Shown here piece after piece: positions 53,405 to 63,100 of a stretch of DNA of 64,000 bases. The notes beneath the pieces are model-generated. The model saw only the letters and a list, made by a program, of their open reading frames with translations, was not told where the DNA came from and made no database searches. Made by a program: the position numbers and the translations under genes. Where the stretch lies: NCBI RefSeq assembly GCF_002080455.1, contig NZ_CP020555.1, positions 6,562,501 to 6,626,500 of the forward strand, read 5' to 3'. Positions within the stretch are counted from its first letter, which is position 1. Each line of letters opens with the position of its first letter. The DNA comes from Streptomyces sp. Sge12 (GTDB lineage: Bacteria; Actinomycetota; Actinomycetes; Streptomycetales; Streptomycetaceae).

Positions 53405-54082
53405 GTGCACATCCAGGAATGGCTGGAGACGATTCCGGCGGTCAGCATCTATCTCCTGGTGGGTCTGGTCATCGGGCTGGAGAGCCTCGGCATCCCGCTG
53501 CCGGGAGAGATCATCCTGGTCAGCTCGGCGCTGCTGGCCTCGCAGCACGGGGAGATCGACCCCGTGATCCTCGGGCTCTGCGCGATCACCGGGGCGATCG
53601 TGGGCGACTCGATCGGCTACGCGATCGGCCGCCGGGGCGGCAAGCCGCTGCTGGACCGGCTGGGCCGGCGCTTCCCCAAGCACTTCGGACCCCAGCAGGT
53701 CGCGCTGGCGGAACGCTCCTTCGAGAAGTGGGGCATGTGGGCCGTCTTCTTCGGGCGGTTCGTGGCGCTGCTGCGGATCTTCGCCGGGCCGCTGGCGGGC
53801 GTGCTGCACATGCCGTACTGGCGCTTCCTGGTCGCCAACGTCCTCGGCGGCATCCTCTGGGCGGGCGGCACCACGGCCGTCATCTACTCGGTCGGGATCG
53901 TCGCCGAGCCGTGGCTGAAGCGGTTCTCCTGGCTGGCCCTGGGGCTCGCGGTGCTGTTCGGGCTCGCGGTGACGCTGGTGGTGCGCAGCCGGATGAAGAA
54001 GGCGGCGCAGGCGCTCCCGGCGTCCGCGCCGGCCGCGGACATCCCCGCCCAGCCGGCGGCCCGGACACCGGTCGGCGAGTGA
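53405..54082 (+). CDS. DedA family membrane protein
   Basis: A 225-residue DedA/VTT protein. Features are YLLVGLVIGLESLGIPLPGEIILVSSALLAS (about 14-44), GDSIGYAIGRRGGKPLLDRLGRRF (about 69-92), ARTFFGRFVALLRIFAGPLAG-type GRFVALLRIFAGPLAGVLHMP (about 118-138) and helices to residue 200. Such proteins flip lipid carriers such as undecaprenyl phosphate or phospholipids. GTG follows GGAGGACG. It is a second VTT-superfamily gene in the window with the TVP38 homologue at 42.7 kb. Confidence 0.9.
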   Translation: MHIQEWLETIPAVSIYLLVGLVIGLESLGIPLPGEIILVSSALLASQHGEIDPVILGLCAITGAIVGDSIGYAIGRRGGKPLLDRLGRRFPKHFGPQQVALAERSFEKWGMWAVFFGRFVALLRIFAGPLAGVLHMPYWRFLVANVLGGILWAGGTTAVIYSVGIVAEPWLKRFSWLALGLAVLFGLAVTLVVRSRMKKAAQALPASAPAADIPAQPAARTPVGE

Positions 54083-54085
54083 CGC

Positions 54086-54130
54086 CGGACCGACCGGAGA
54101 CGGACCGACCGGAGACGGACCGACCCGACG
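54086..54130 (+). repeat. three tandem copies of a 15-bp unit
   Basis: CGGACCGACCGGAGA twice exactly, then a third copy with changes in its last six bases, between the DedA stop and the end of the convergent carbonic anhydrase gene. Confidence 0.8.
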
Positions 54131-54178
54131 GGGTCCGGTCGGACGGGGACTGGTCGGACGAGGCGCCGTCGCCGCCCC

Positions 54179-54724
54179 CTAGGCGTCCGGGGTCACCGCG
54201 GCGCGGTGCTGCTTGGACAGCTCCACGTACATCAGGGCGTTGACCTTGATGCCCTCGCGCTCCTCGTCGGTCAGCTCGCGGCGCACCTTGGCGGGCACGC
54301 CCGCAACCAGCGAGCCGGGCGGGACGACCATGCCCTGGGGGACCAGCGCCTGCGCCGCCACCAGGGAGCCGGCGCCGATCACCGCACCGTTCAGCACGGT
54401 CGCGCCCATGCCGATCAGGCAGTCGTCCTCGACCGTGCAGCCGTGCACCACGGCGTTGTGGCCGATGGAGACCCGCTCGCCGATCGAGACGGGGAATCCG
54501 GGGTCCACGTGGACCGTGCAGTTGTCCTGCACGTTGCTGTCGGCGCCGAGCGTGATCGGGCCGCAGTCGGCGCGCAGCACCGCCGAGTACCAGATGCTCG
54601 CGCCCGGGGCGAGGGTGACGTCGCCGATCACGACCGAGGTCGGAGCCGTGAAGGCCGTCGGGTCGATGTCCGGGTTCTTGCCGCCGACACCCGCCACGAG
54701 TGCCTGGGCCGCCTGGTGCGTCAT
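54179..54724 (-). CDS. gamma-class carbonic anhydrase family protein
   Basis: A 181-residue left-handed beta-helix trimer-type enzyme. Hexapeptide repeats run from VVIGDVTLAPGASIWYSAVLRAD through VHVDPGFPVSIGERVSIGHNAVVHGCTVEDDCLIGMGATV. The zinc ligands are the His in CTVHVD and the two in GHNAVVHG. The family contains carbonic anhydrases and CaiE/PaaY thioesterase-like members, so activity is not certain. ATG follows AGAGGAAGAG. It is transcribed toward the DedA gene. Confidence 0.92.
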   Translation of the reverse strand: MTHQAAQALVAGVGGKNPDIDPTAFTAPTSVVIGDVTLAPGASIWYSAVLRADCGPITLGADSNVQDNCTVHVDPGFPVSIGERVSIGHNAVVHGCTVEDDCLIGMGATVLNGAVIGAGSLVAAQALVPQGMVVPPGSLVAGVPAKVRRELTDEEREGIKVNALMYVELSKQHRAAVTPDA

Positions 54725-54862
54725 GTTCTCTTCCTCTGCGTCCGTCGTCCGGTTGCCGCGCTACCGGCACCGTAGGCCACGCGTCCCGCCGCACAGGCGA
54801 TGGGGTGAAGATCACAGGAGTGTGGCCGGGGCGTCCGGGGCCCGGCGCACTAACGTGGCCGG

Positions 54863-55609
54863 GTGCCGAAGAAACAGAACACGTTCTCATCTCTGACGGC
54901 CGCGCGCCGCCGGCTGGCGAGCCGCGTGGTCCACACCGGCTGGCGCTGGATGCAGCAGGCCGGTGCCGTCACCGCGCAGACCCCGGGGCGGCTCAGGTTC
55001 GGCGCGATCGGGGACGGCACCCGGCTCGCCTTCCCGCAGGGCACGGTCTTCGGCGAGCGGTGGATCCGACTCGGCGCGCACTGCATCATCGGCGAGCAGG
55101 TCACCCTCACCGCCGGGATGATGCCGGACCTCGACCTGGGCGCCGAGCCGATGCTGGTGCTCGGCGACGGGGTGGTCATCGGCCGGGGCAGCCATGTCAT
55201 CGCCGACGCCCGCATCACCATCGACTCGAACACCTTCTGCGGTCCCGGGGTGTACATCACGTCCACCAACCACAGTTACGACGACCCGCACGAGCCCGTC
55301 GGCCGGCAGTGGCCGCGCAGCGAACCCGTGGAGATCGGCCCGGGGTGCTGGCTCGGCACCGGCGCGGTGATCCTGCCGGGGGCGCGGCTCGGCCGCAACG
55401 TCGTGGTGGCCGCGGGTGCCGTCGTACGGGGCGAGGTGCCCGACCATGCGGTGGTGGCGGGCGCGCCGGCGCGCATCGTGCGGCGCTGGGAGCCGGATAC
55501 GGGCTGGCAGCCGCCGCTGCGCACGCCCGCGCCGGTGCCGATCCCGGACGGCATGACCTCCGAGCAGCTGCGCGGCCTGGCCGAGCTGGCGGAGGCCGAG
55601 CACTCCTAG
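54863..55609 (+). CDS. hexapeptide-repeat (LbetaH) acyltransferase
   Basis: A 248-residue transferase of the left-handed beta-helix class. Repeats are visible across LGDGVVIGRGSHVIADARITIDSNTFCGPGVYITSTNHSYDDP and VEIGPGCWLGTGAVILPGARLGRNVVVAAGAVV. The NHSYDDP loop contains the catalytic-type His of maltose/galactoside acetyltransferases. The basic N-terminus of 60 residues is atypical. It probably acylates a sugar or envelope polymer. TAACGT ends six bases before the GTG, so leaderless. Confidence 0.88.
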   Translation: MPKKQNTFSSLTAARRRLASRVVHTGWRWMQQAGAVTAQTPGRLRFGAIGDGTRLAFPQGTVFGERWIRLGAHCIIGEQVTLTAGMMPDLDLGAEPMLVLGDGVVIGRGSHVIADARITIDSNTFCGPGVYITSTNHSYDDPHEPVGRQWPRSEPVEIGPGCWLGTGAVILPGARLGRNVVVAAGAVVRGEVPDHAVVAGAPARIVRRWEPDTGWQPPLRTPAPVPIPDGMTSEQLRGLAELAEAEHS

Positions 55610-55641
55610 GCCCTGTCCGTCAGCCGGCGGTGTCCGGTCGG

Positions 55642-56508
55642 TCAGCCGGCGGCGAGGAGCACCGTTCCGGCGAGGGCCAGGCCCGCACCCGCCGCCTGGA
55701 CCGTGCGCAGTCGTTCCTTGAGGACGGCGAAGGCGGCGAGCGCGGTGATCACCGGGTACAGCGAGGACAGGACGGCCGCCATGGTGACGGGGCCGTTCTG
55801 GGCGGCTATGGAGTACGTGCCGTTCGCCGCGACGTCCGCGAGGCCGACGAAGGCGAGCGCGGGCAGCAGTCCCCACAGGACCCGCGGCCCGGTGCCCGCC
55901 GGGAGAGCGGGTATTCCGCGCCGGGTCTGTGCCCACAGGGCGGCGCCGCCGACGGCGACATTGGTGACCCGCTGCACGAACAGTGCGAGGAACAGCCCGG
56001 TCACGGTCGTGGACGCCTCCGCGATCAGGGCCATCACCGCGCCGAAGCCGAAGGCCGCGACCAGGGTGAGGACGACGGCCTGCCGCTGGACGGGAGCGCC
56101 GCGCAGCTCGGGGCCACCGGCGAGGACGATGCCGACGACGGCCACCGCGATCCCCGCGAACTGGCCGAGGCCGGGCCGCTCGCCGAGTATCAGCCCCGCG
56201 GTGACGGGTACGACCACGCCGAGGGAGCCCAGCGGCGAAACCACCCCCATCGGGCCGAGGGCCAGTGCCTTGTAGAAGCTGAGCATGGCGACCGGCCCGA
56301 CCAGGCCCGCGCCGACCGCGAACCACAGCTGCGGTCCGGCCTCGTGCCAGGCACCGGTGCCCAGGACCACCGCGCCGAGCACGAGGACGGCGACGACCTG
56401 CGAGACGACGACCACGGTGAGCGCCGGGATCCGGCGGGTCAGCAGCCCGCCGCCGAAGTCGGCGAGCCCCCACAGCACGGCTGTGGCCAGGGCGAAGAGG
56501 GCGGTCAT
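55642..56508 (-). CDS. EamA family (DMT) transporter
   Basis: A 288-residue ten-helix exporter. It begins LFALATAVLWGLADFGGGLLTRR and its repeats end in GVVVPVTAGLILGERPGLGQ and LYPVITALAAFAVLKERLRTVQ. The start at 56508 fits the first helix; an in-frame upstream ATG adds 19 polar residues. It is divergent from the XRE-cupin gene, and repeated AGTGCA elements in the shared gap imply that the regulator represses it. It belongs to a different EamA subgroup from the three at 23-29 kb. Confidence 0.88.
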   Translation of the reverse strand: MTALFALATAVLWGLADFGGGLLTRRIPALTVVVVSQVVAVLVLGAVVLGTGAWHEAGPQLWFAVGAGLVGPVAMLSFYKALALGPMGVVSPLGSLGVVVPVTAGLILGERPGLGQFAGIAVAVVGIVLAGGPELRGAPVQRQAVVLTLVAAFGFGAVMALIAEASTTVTGLFLALFVQRVTNVAVGGAALWAQTRRGIPALPAGTGPRVLWGLLPALAFVGLADVAANGTYSIAAQNGPVTMAAVLSSLYPVITALAAFAVLKERLRTVQAAGAGLALAGTVLLAAG

Positions 56509-56522
56509 GGCGGGCCTCGCAG

Positions 56523-56577
56523 TACAGTGCAGTGAACGTGGGAGTGCAGCATCGAATACAGACACGGTAGTGCACTC
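56523..56577. promoter_or_regulatory. repeated AGTGCA sites in the EamA/XRE-cupin gap
   Basis: AGTGCA-type half-sites occur as ACAGTGCAGTG (56524-56534), GGAGTGCAGC (56541-56550) and the 8-bp palindrome AGTGCACT (56569-56576). Their repetition over 55 bp between divergent genes suggests binding of the XRE-cupin protein to both promoters. Confidence 0.5.
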
Positions 56578-56586
56578 TGTTGGACT

Positions 56587-57243
56587 GTGTCATCCAAAAT
56601 ATTGGACGGAATGGTGTCGGATCTCGAACAGCTCACCCAGGCGCTCGCCCGGAACCTCAAGCGGTGGCGCGGAGAGCGCGGTTTCACCCTGGACTCCCTG
56701 GCGGCCCGCGCGGGAGTGAGCCGCGGGATGATCATCCAGATCGAGCAGGCCCGGACGAACCCCAGCGTCGGCACCACGGTCAGGCTGGCCGACGCACTGG
56801 GCGTCAGCATCTCCGCGCTCCTGGACCACGACCGGGGCCCGCAGGTCCGGGTCGTCCCGCCGGACCAGGTCGTCCGGATCTGGTCCAGCGAGGCGGGCAG
56901 TTCGACGACGATGCTCATCGGCACCGACGAGCGGGGGCCGATGGAGCTGTGGACCTGGCACCTGGTGCCGGGCGAGGGGACGGACTCCGTCCCGCACCCG
57001 TCCGGCACCATCGAGATGCTGCACGTCACGGCGGGGGAGCTGACCCTGGTGGTCGGCGAGGAGGAGTTCCGCGTCCCCGCCGGGGCCGCGGCCACCTTCG
57101 AGGCCAACCTCGCGCACTCCTACCGCAACGACGGCTCCGTACCGATGGAGATGACCCTCGCGGTGTCGGTCCCCCCGGTCTCGGCGCCGGTGCCCGCGCA
57201 TACGCATGCGCACGCGGGCACGGGCACGGGCGCGACGGCCTAG
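56587..57243 (+). CDS. XRE-family regulator with C-terminal cupin sensor
   Basis: A 218-residue regulator: an XRE helix-turn-helix (LARNLKRWRGERGFTLDSLAARAGVSRGMIIQIEQ, residues about 20-55) followed by a cupin_2 ligand domain (about 115-195, PMELWTWHLVPGEGTDSVPHPSGTIEMLHVTAGELTLVVG). The tail is His-rich (AHTHAHAG). This architecture often controls efflux or catabolic genes with a small-molecule effector; here the divergent EamA exporter is the likely target. GTG at 56587 has no ribosome site; ATG at 56611 is a possible later start. Confidence 0.88.
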   Translation: MSSKILDGMVSDLEQLTQALARNLKRWRGERGFTLDSLAARAGVSRGMIIQIEQARTNPSVGTTVRLADALGVSISALLDHDRGPQVRVVPPDQVVRIWSSEAGSSTTMLIGTDERGPMELWTWHLVPGEGTDSVPHPSGTIEMLHVTAGELTLVVGEEEFRVPAGAAATFEANLAHSYRNDGSVPMEMTLAVSVPPVSAPVPAHTHAHAGTGTGATA

Positions 57244-57249
57244 GGGCGT

Positions 57250-57654
57250 CTAGAGCGCCGGGATCTCGATCGCGGGGCAGCGGTCCATGACCATCGCCAG
57301 CCCCGCCTCGCGGGTGCGGGCGTACGCGGCCTCGTCGATCACGCCGAGCTGGAACCAGACGGCCTCGGCGCCGACGGCGACGGCCTGGTCGGCCACCGGT
57401 CCGGCCAGCTCGCTGTTCACGAAGACGTCCACGACGTCCACCTTGAACGGGATGTCCGCCAACGAGGCGTACCCGGGCTCACCGTGCACGGTCTCGGCCT
57501 TCGGGTGCACGGGGACCACCCGCTTGCCGAACCGCTGGAGCACGCGCGCCACCCCGTAGGCCGCGCGGTCCTGGTTGTTCGAAAGGCCCACCACCGCCCA
57601 GGTGTCGCCGAGCTCGGTGAGGATCTTGCGGATGGTTGCCGGATCGCCGTACAC
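57250..57654 (-). CDS. CoA-binding domain protein (YccU family)
   Basis: A 134-residue CoA_binding_2 protein, starting at a GTG with GGAGG upstream. Visible parts are WAVVGLSNNQDRAAYGVARVLQRFGKRVVPVHPKAETVHGEPGYASLADIP, then VDVVDVFVNSELAGPVADQAVAVGAEAVWFQLGV. It is a Rossmann-like fold without a second domain, length normal for YccU. Function is unresolved. It converges on the XRE-cupin gene with a six-base gap. Confidence 0.92.
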   Translation of the reverse strand: MYGDPATIRKILTELGDTWAVVGLSNNQDRAAYGVARVLQRFGKRVVPVHPKAETVHGEPGYASLADIPFKVDVVDVFVNSELAGPVADQAVAVGAEAVWFQLGVIDEAAYARTREAGLAMVMDRCPAIEIPAL

Positions 57655-57714
57655 GTGTGCCGCCTCCTGATGTTCTCGTCCCCGCCGGTTCCGTCCGCTG
57701 CGTCGGACCGGCGC

Positions 57715-58275
57715 TCACCGGCACCAACCGCGCCGAGCCGTGCACGATTCCCCGGCTGACGGATCCACGTTCCAGGCCGGCGGCAGGGATCCGTCGCAGA
57801 AGACGCAGACGAAGTGCTCGTCCCGGACGATGTTCAGCTGCCCGCAGTCCGGGCACCGGCGGAAGACCACCTCGTGCGTGAAGCCGCCCGGGAGCCGGCC
57901 GAGACCCGCCGCGTCCAGGGCGTCCGCGACCGCCGGCCACGAGTCGGTGTCCGGGCAGTACCCCGCCGACTGGTTGCTGACCGTACGGACCACCCACCGC
58001 CCGGACTCCCGCCCGAAGCCCATCTCCCCGGCGCTCAGGACCGGGCCACCGCCCGCACAGACCAGGTGCTCGCTGCGCCGCGGCGCGAGCCGCAGCACAC
58101 CGGTGGTGTCGACGACGAACGTGAACGGCTCGGACAGCTCCGCCGCCGGCAGACCCGCGGCCCACTGCGCGAAGTCCGCGGCCGAGCGGATGCTCCGGCC
58201 CGCGGCCCCCGGCCGTACGAGTTCCATCGGCCCGGCCGGTCCCACGTACCGGTAGCTCCGCCCCCGCAGCTTCAT
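57715..58275 (-). CDS. hypothetical protein with C-terminal zinc ribbon
   Basis: A 186-residue protein. The first 120 residues have no family I can name (YVGPAGPMELVRPGAAGRSI, FVVDTTGVLRLAPRRSEHLVCAGGGPVLSAGE). The C-terminus ends in a zinc ribbon RRCPDCGQLNIVRDEHFVCVFCDGSLPPAWN (CxxC-x15-CxxC near 144-165). The layout is similar to small Streptomyces regulatory or adaptor proteins, but no role is clear. ATG at 58275 is chosen over the upstream TTG. It lies upstream of the CoA-binding gene and probably forms an operon with it. Confidence 0.75.
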   Translation of the reverse strand: MKLRGRSYRYVGPAGPMELVRPGAAGRSIRSAADFAQWAAGLPAAELSEPFTFVVDTTGVLRLAPRRSEHLVCAGGGPVLSAGEMGFGRESGRWVVRTVSNQSAGYCPDTDSWPAVADALDAAGLGRLPGGFTHEVVFRRCPDCGQLNIVRDEHFVCVFCDGSLPPAWNVDPSAGESCTARRGWCR

Positions 58276-58316
58276 GACCGCCAAGGTAGCCCCTCACCAC
58301 GGCTTAGGGTGGTGAG

Positions 58317-58943
58317 GTGAAGGCAGACCAGTACGTGACGGTGGCCCGTGAGGGCGTGCACGAGTCCGAGATCAACCGCTCGCGCTTCCTGTGCTCGCTC
58401 GCGCCCGCCGCGACCGAGCAGGAGGCGCAGGACTTCGTCGCGCGCATCCGCAAGGAGCACCCCACCGCCTCGCACAACTGCTTCGCCTACGTCGTCGGCG
58501 CCGACGCGTCCGTCCAGAAGGCCAGCGACGACGGCGAGCCCGGCGGCACCGCCGGGGTGCCCATGCTGCAGATGCTCATGCGCCGCGACGTCCGCTACGC
58601 GGTGGCCGTCGTCACCCGCTACTACGGCGGCGTGAAACTCGGTGCCGGCGGCCTGATCAGGGCCTACGGCGGGGTCGTCGGCGAAGCCCTCGACGAGCTC
58701 GGCACCGTCACCCGGCGCCGCTACCGGCTGGCCACCGTCACCGTCGACCACCAGCGGGCCGGCAAGACCCAGAACGACCTGCGCTCCACCGGCCGGACCG
58801 TGGTGGACCTGCGCTACGGGTCCGCCGTGGAGATCGAGGTCGCCCTCCCCGAGGCCGACCTGCCCGCCTTCGAGGCCTGGCTCGCCGACACCACGGCCGG
58901 CAGCGCCGCTCTCACCCTCGGCGGGGAGACGTACGCGCCCTGA
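58317..58943 (+). CDS. YigZ/IMPACT family protein
   Basis: A 208-residue member of UPF0029. The N-terminal domain has EINRSRFLCSLAPAATEQEAQDFVARIRKEHPTASHNCFAYVVG and DDGEPGGTAGVPMLQMLMRRDV with the conserved VTRYYGGVKLGAGGLIRAYGG; the C-terminal DUF1949 ferredoxin-like domain follows. Bacterial YigZ is thought to bind nucleic acid; its role is unclear. TAGGGT ends six bases before the GTG, so the message is probably leaderless. Confidence 0.93.
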   Translation: MKADQYVTVAREGVHESEINRSRFLCSLAPAATEQEAQDFVARIRKEHPTASHNCFAYVVGADASVQKASDDGEPGGTAGVPMLQMLMRRDVRYAVAVVTRYYGGVKLGAGGLIRAYGGVVGEALDELGTVTRRRYRLATVTVDHQRAGKTQNDLRSTGRTVVDLRYGSAVEIEVALPEADLPAFEAWLADTTAGSAALTLGGETYAP

Positions 58944-59028
58944 GCGACCCCCGGGACGGGTTAGCGTAGAGGGGTTCAGCGAGCGGGAGACGACCAGGGG
59001 GAGACGGCATGTGCGGCGGGGCCGGCGA

Positions 59029-60198
59029 GTGAAGTTCCTGCACACCTCCGACTGGCACCTCGGCCGGGCCTTCCACCGGGTCAACCTGCTCGGCGCCCAG
59101 GCGCTCTTCATCGACCACCTCATCGAGACCGCCCGCGCGTACGAGGTCGACGCCGTCCTCGTCGCCGGTGACATCTACGACCGGGCCGTGCCCCCGCTGC
59201 CCGCCGTCGAGCTCTACGACCGCGCCCTGCACCGCCTCGCCGACCTCGGTGTGCCCACCGTGATGATCTCCGGCAACCACGACTCCGCGCGCCGGCTCGG
59301 CGTCGGCGCCGGACTGATCGACCGGGCGGGCATCCACCTGAGGACCGCCCCGGCCGGCTGCGCCGACCCCGTCGTTCTGACCGACGTACACGGTGACGTG
59401 GCGCTGTACGGCCTGCCGTACCTGGAGCCCGCCCTGGTCAAGGACGAGTTCAGCGCGGAGAAGGTGAGCCACGAGGCCGTCCTCGGCGCCGCCATGGACC
59501 GGATCCGCGCCGACCTCGCCGCCCGCCCGCCCGGCACCCGCTCGATCGTCCTCGCACACGCCTTCGTCACGGGCGGGCAGGCCAGCGACAGCGAACGCGA
59601 CATCACCGTCGGCGGCGTCGAGGCCGTACCCGCCTCCGTCTTCGACGGGGTGGACTACGCCGCCCTCGGCCACCTCCACGGCTGCCAGACCATCAACGAA
59701 CGGGTCCGCTACTCCGGTTCCCCGCTCGCCTACTCCTTCTCCGAGGCCGACCACCGCAAGACCATGTGGCTGATCGAGCTCGACGCGCAGGGCGCGATCG
59801 CCGCCGCCGAGCGCATCGACACCCCCGTACCACGCGCCCTCGCCCGGCTCCGCGGACGGCTGGAGGACCTCCTGGAGGACCCGGCCCACCAGGAGCACGA
59901 GGACGCCTGGGTCGAGGCCACCCTCACCGACCCGGTCCGGCCCGACGACCCCATGGCCCGGCTCGCCGCCCGCTTCCCGCACACCCTCACCCTCGTCTTC
60001 GAACCCGAGGGCCGCCAGGAGGACAGCGGCGCCTCCTACGCCCAGCGGCTGCGCGGCCGCACCGACCAGGAGATCGCCGAGGACTTCGTCGCCCACGTGC
60101 GCGGCGGCGGTCACGCGGACGAGGCCGAACGGGCCGTCCTCCAGGGCGCCTTCGACGACGTACGGGCCGACGACAGCCACCGGGAGACCCACCGATGA
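59029..60198 (+). CDS. sbcD: exonuclease subunit SbcD (Mre11-type nuclease)
   Basis: A 389-residue calcineurin-like phosphoesterase that cuts DNA hairpins and ends with SbcC. Metal motifs are intact: HTSDWHLGR (residues 5-13), VAGDIYDR, SGNHDSARRL, LAHAFVTGG and GHLHGCQ. Length matches the family. The start is set at the GTG that gives the usual VKFLHTSDWH opening; GTG at 59011 is six codons earlier and has a better AGGGGGAG. Overlap with sbcC is ATGA, so the two are translationally coupled. Confidence 0.95.
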   Translation: MKFLHTSDWHLGRAFHRVNLLGAQALFIDHLIETARAYEVDAVLVAGDIYDRAVPPLPAVELYDRALHRLADLGVPTVMISGNHDSARRLGVGAGLIDRAGIHLRTAPAGCADPVVLTDVHGDVALYGLPYLEPALVKDEFSAEKVSHEAVLGAAMDRIRADLAARPPGTRSIVLAHAFVTGGQASDSERDITVGGVEAVPASVFDGVDYAALGHLHGCQTINERVRYSGSPLAYSFSEADHRKTMWLIELDAQGAIAAAERIDTPVPRALARLRGRLEDLLEDPAHQEHEDAWVEATLTDPVRPDDPMARLAARFPHTLTLVFEPEGRQEDSGASYAQRLRGRTDQEIAEDFVAHVRGGGHADEAERAVLQGAFDDVRADDSHRETHR

Positions 60199-63100
60199 GG
60201 CTGCACCGGCTGACCGTCACCGCCTTCGGGCCGTTCGCCGAGCCCCAGGAGATCGACTTCGACGCACTCTCCGCAGCCGGGATCTTCCTGCTCCACGGAC
60301 CCACCGGCGCGGGGAAGACCTCCGTGCTCGACGCCGTCTGCTACGCGCTCTACGGTTCCGTACCCGGCCCCCGCCAGGCCCCCGGCACCACGCTCCGCAG
60401 CGACCACGCCGCCGCCCACACCCCGACCGAGGTCACCCTCGAACTCACCGCGGGCGGCCGCCGCCTGGAGATCACCCGCCGCCCCGAGCAGGAGCGCCCG
60501 AAGAAGCGCGGTACGGGCACCACCAAGGACAAGGCCCAGAGCTGGCTGCGCGAGCACACCGGCGAGGGCTGGGAGCCGCTCAGCCGCTCCCACCAGGAGA
60601 TCGGCGAGGAGGTAGAGCAGCTGCTCGGCATGAGCCGCGAGCAGTTCTGCCAGGTCGTGCTGCTGCCGCAGGGGGAGTTCGCCCGGTTCCTGCGCGCCGA
60701 CGAGGCCGCCCGCGGCCGCCTGCTCGGCCGGCTCTTCGACACCCGCCGCTTCGCCGCCGTCGAGGCCCTGCTCGGTGAACGACGCCGGGCCGCCGAGGCG
60801 AAGGTCCGGGCCGGCGACGAGAAGGTGCTGCACACCGCCCAGCGGCTCGCCCAGGCCGCCGGGGACAGCGCCGACCTGCGGGCCTGGCCCATGCCCGGAC
60901 ACCAGCCGGGCGACCCCGGACTCGCCGAGGCCGTCCGGGCCTGGGCGGCCGTCGCCCGGTGCGCGGCCCGCGAACGCCTCGACGTCGCCGAGTACGCGCT
61001 GGCCGCCGTGGAGAGCCGGCACGCCGCGGCCCGGCGCGCCGCCGAGGACGCCCGGGAGCTCGACCGGCTGCAGCGCCGGCACGCGGAGACCGTCCGCCGG
61101 GCCGCCCTGCTCGCCGAGGCCGAGCCCGAGCGGGAGCGGGTCCGCGGCCTGCTGGACCGGGCCCGGCGGGGCGCCCTGGTGGCCCCCGCCCTGGAGCTGC
61201 GCGGAGCCGCCTCCGCCGCACACCTCGCCGCCGCGCACGCCGAGGCCTCCGCCCGGGCGCAGCTGCCGCCCACGCTGAAGGAGGCGGGGACCGAGCAGCT
61301 CGCCGACGTCGAGCAGCGGCTGCGCGAGGCCCTGGGCGCCCTCGGCGCGGCGCAGCGGGCCGAGCAGCGCAGCGCCGAGATCGGCCGCGAACGCGCCGAC
61401 CTGGAACGGGAGTCCCGGGCCGCAGAGGAGCAGCACCAGGAGTCCGCCGAGTGGCTGGAGCGCTGGGAGACGACCCGGACCGAGCTGCAGGACCGCGCGG
61501 ACGCCGCCCAGCAGGCCGCGACCCTGGCCGAGCAGCTCGCCGGCCGGCTCGAACCCGCCCGCATGCAGCTGAACTCCGCCCGCCGGCGCGACGAGCTCGA
61601 CGCCGAGGCCGAGCGGGCCGCAGCGGAACTGCTCACCCTGCGCGAGGAGTCGGGGGCAGCCCGGGAGCGCTGGCTGGAGCTCAAGGAGGCCCGGCTGCGC
61701 GGAATCGCCGCAGAGCTCGCCGAGGCCCTGGTGGCCGGGGAGGCCTGCACCGTGTGCGGGTCCGCGGAACACCCCGCTCCGGCCCGCCCGGCCCCCGGCC
61801 ACGTGGACCGCGCGGCGGAGGACGCCGCCCACGCCCTCTTCGAACGCGCCGAGCAGGCCAGGGCCGCCGTCGAGCGCAGGCTCGCCGCCGCGCAGGAGGC
61901 CCGCGCCGAGGCGGCGGCCGCGGCCGGGGAGGCGACCACCGCCGAACTGCTCGCCCTGACCGCCGACCTGAGCGCCCGCCACGCTGCCGCGCACGCCTCC
62001 GCGGCCGGTCTGCACGCCGCCCGTGAGCAGCTGGCCCGGGCCGAGCGGGAGCATGCCGCGCGCAGCGCCGACCGGCAGGGCGCCGAGACGCGAGCCGCCG
62101 CCCGGGCCTCCCGGCGCGAGGCCCTGGACCGCGAACAGGCCGGGCTGGAGGCCGAACTCGCCCTCGTACGGGACGGCGCGCCCACCGTCGCGGCCCGCGC
62201 CCGGACCCTGGAGGACCGGGTCCGGATGGTCTCCGGCGCCGCCACCTCGCTGCGGCGGGCCGAGAGCACCGCCGGCCGGCTGAAAGAGGCCGACGACCAG
62301 CTCGCCGACGCCGCCTTCAAGGCCGGTTTCGACACCATCGAGGCCGCCGCCGACGCCGTGCTCCCCGAGTACGAACGCACCGCGCTCCAACACCGGCTGG
62401 ACGCCTGGCAGACGGAGGAGGCCCTGCTGGCGGACCGCCGGCGCGAGAGCGGCGCCGCCGAAGCGGCAGCCCTGCCTCCGGCCGCACCGGATGCGGCCGA
62501 GGCGTACGCCGCCTCGGCCGCGGCGAAGCTTCGTACGGCAGGGTCGGCCGCCGACGCCGCCCGGGTCCGCTGTACGGAGCTGGACCGGCTCTCCCGGCAG
62601 GCCGAGCAGGAACTGCGCGCCCTGGGCCCGCTGCGCGAGGCCTACGACCGGGTCGCCCGGCTGGCCGGACTCACCGCGGGCACCTCCGCCGACAACGAGC
62701 GCAAGATGCGCCTGGAGGCCTACGTACTGGCCGCGCGCCTGGAGCAGGTGGCCGCCGCGGCGACGGTACGGCTGCTGCGCATGTCGGGCGGCCGCTACAC
62801 CCTCGTGCACTCCGACGCCCGGTCCGGCGGGCGGGGCCGTTCGGGCCTCGGACTGCACGTGGTCGACGCCTGGACCGGCAGCGAGCGGGACACCGCCACC
62901 CTGTCGGGCGGCGAGACCTTCTTCGCCTCGCTCGCCCTGGCGCTGGGCCTCGCGGACGTCGTCACCGACGAGGCCGGCGGCATGCGCCTCGACACCCTCT
63001 TCATCGACGAGGGCTTCGGCAGCCTCGACGACCAGGCCCTGGACGAGGTGCTCGACGTCCTGGACTCGCTGCGCGAGCGGGACCGCAGCGTCGGCATCGT

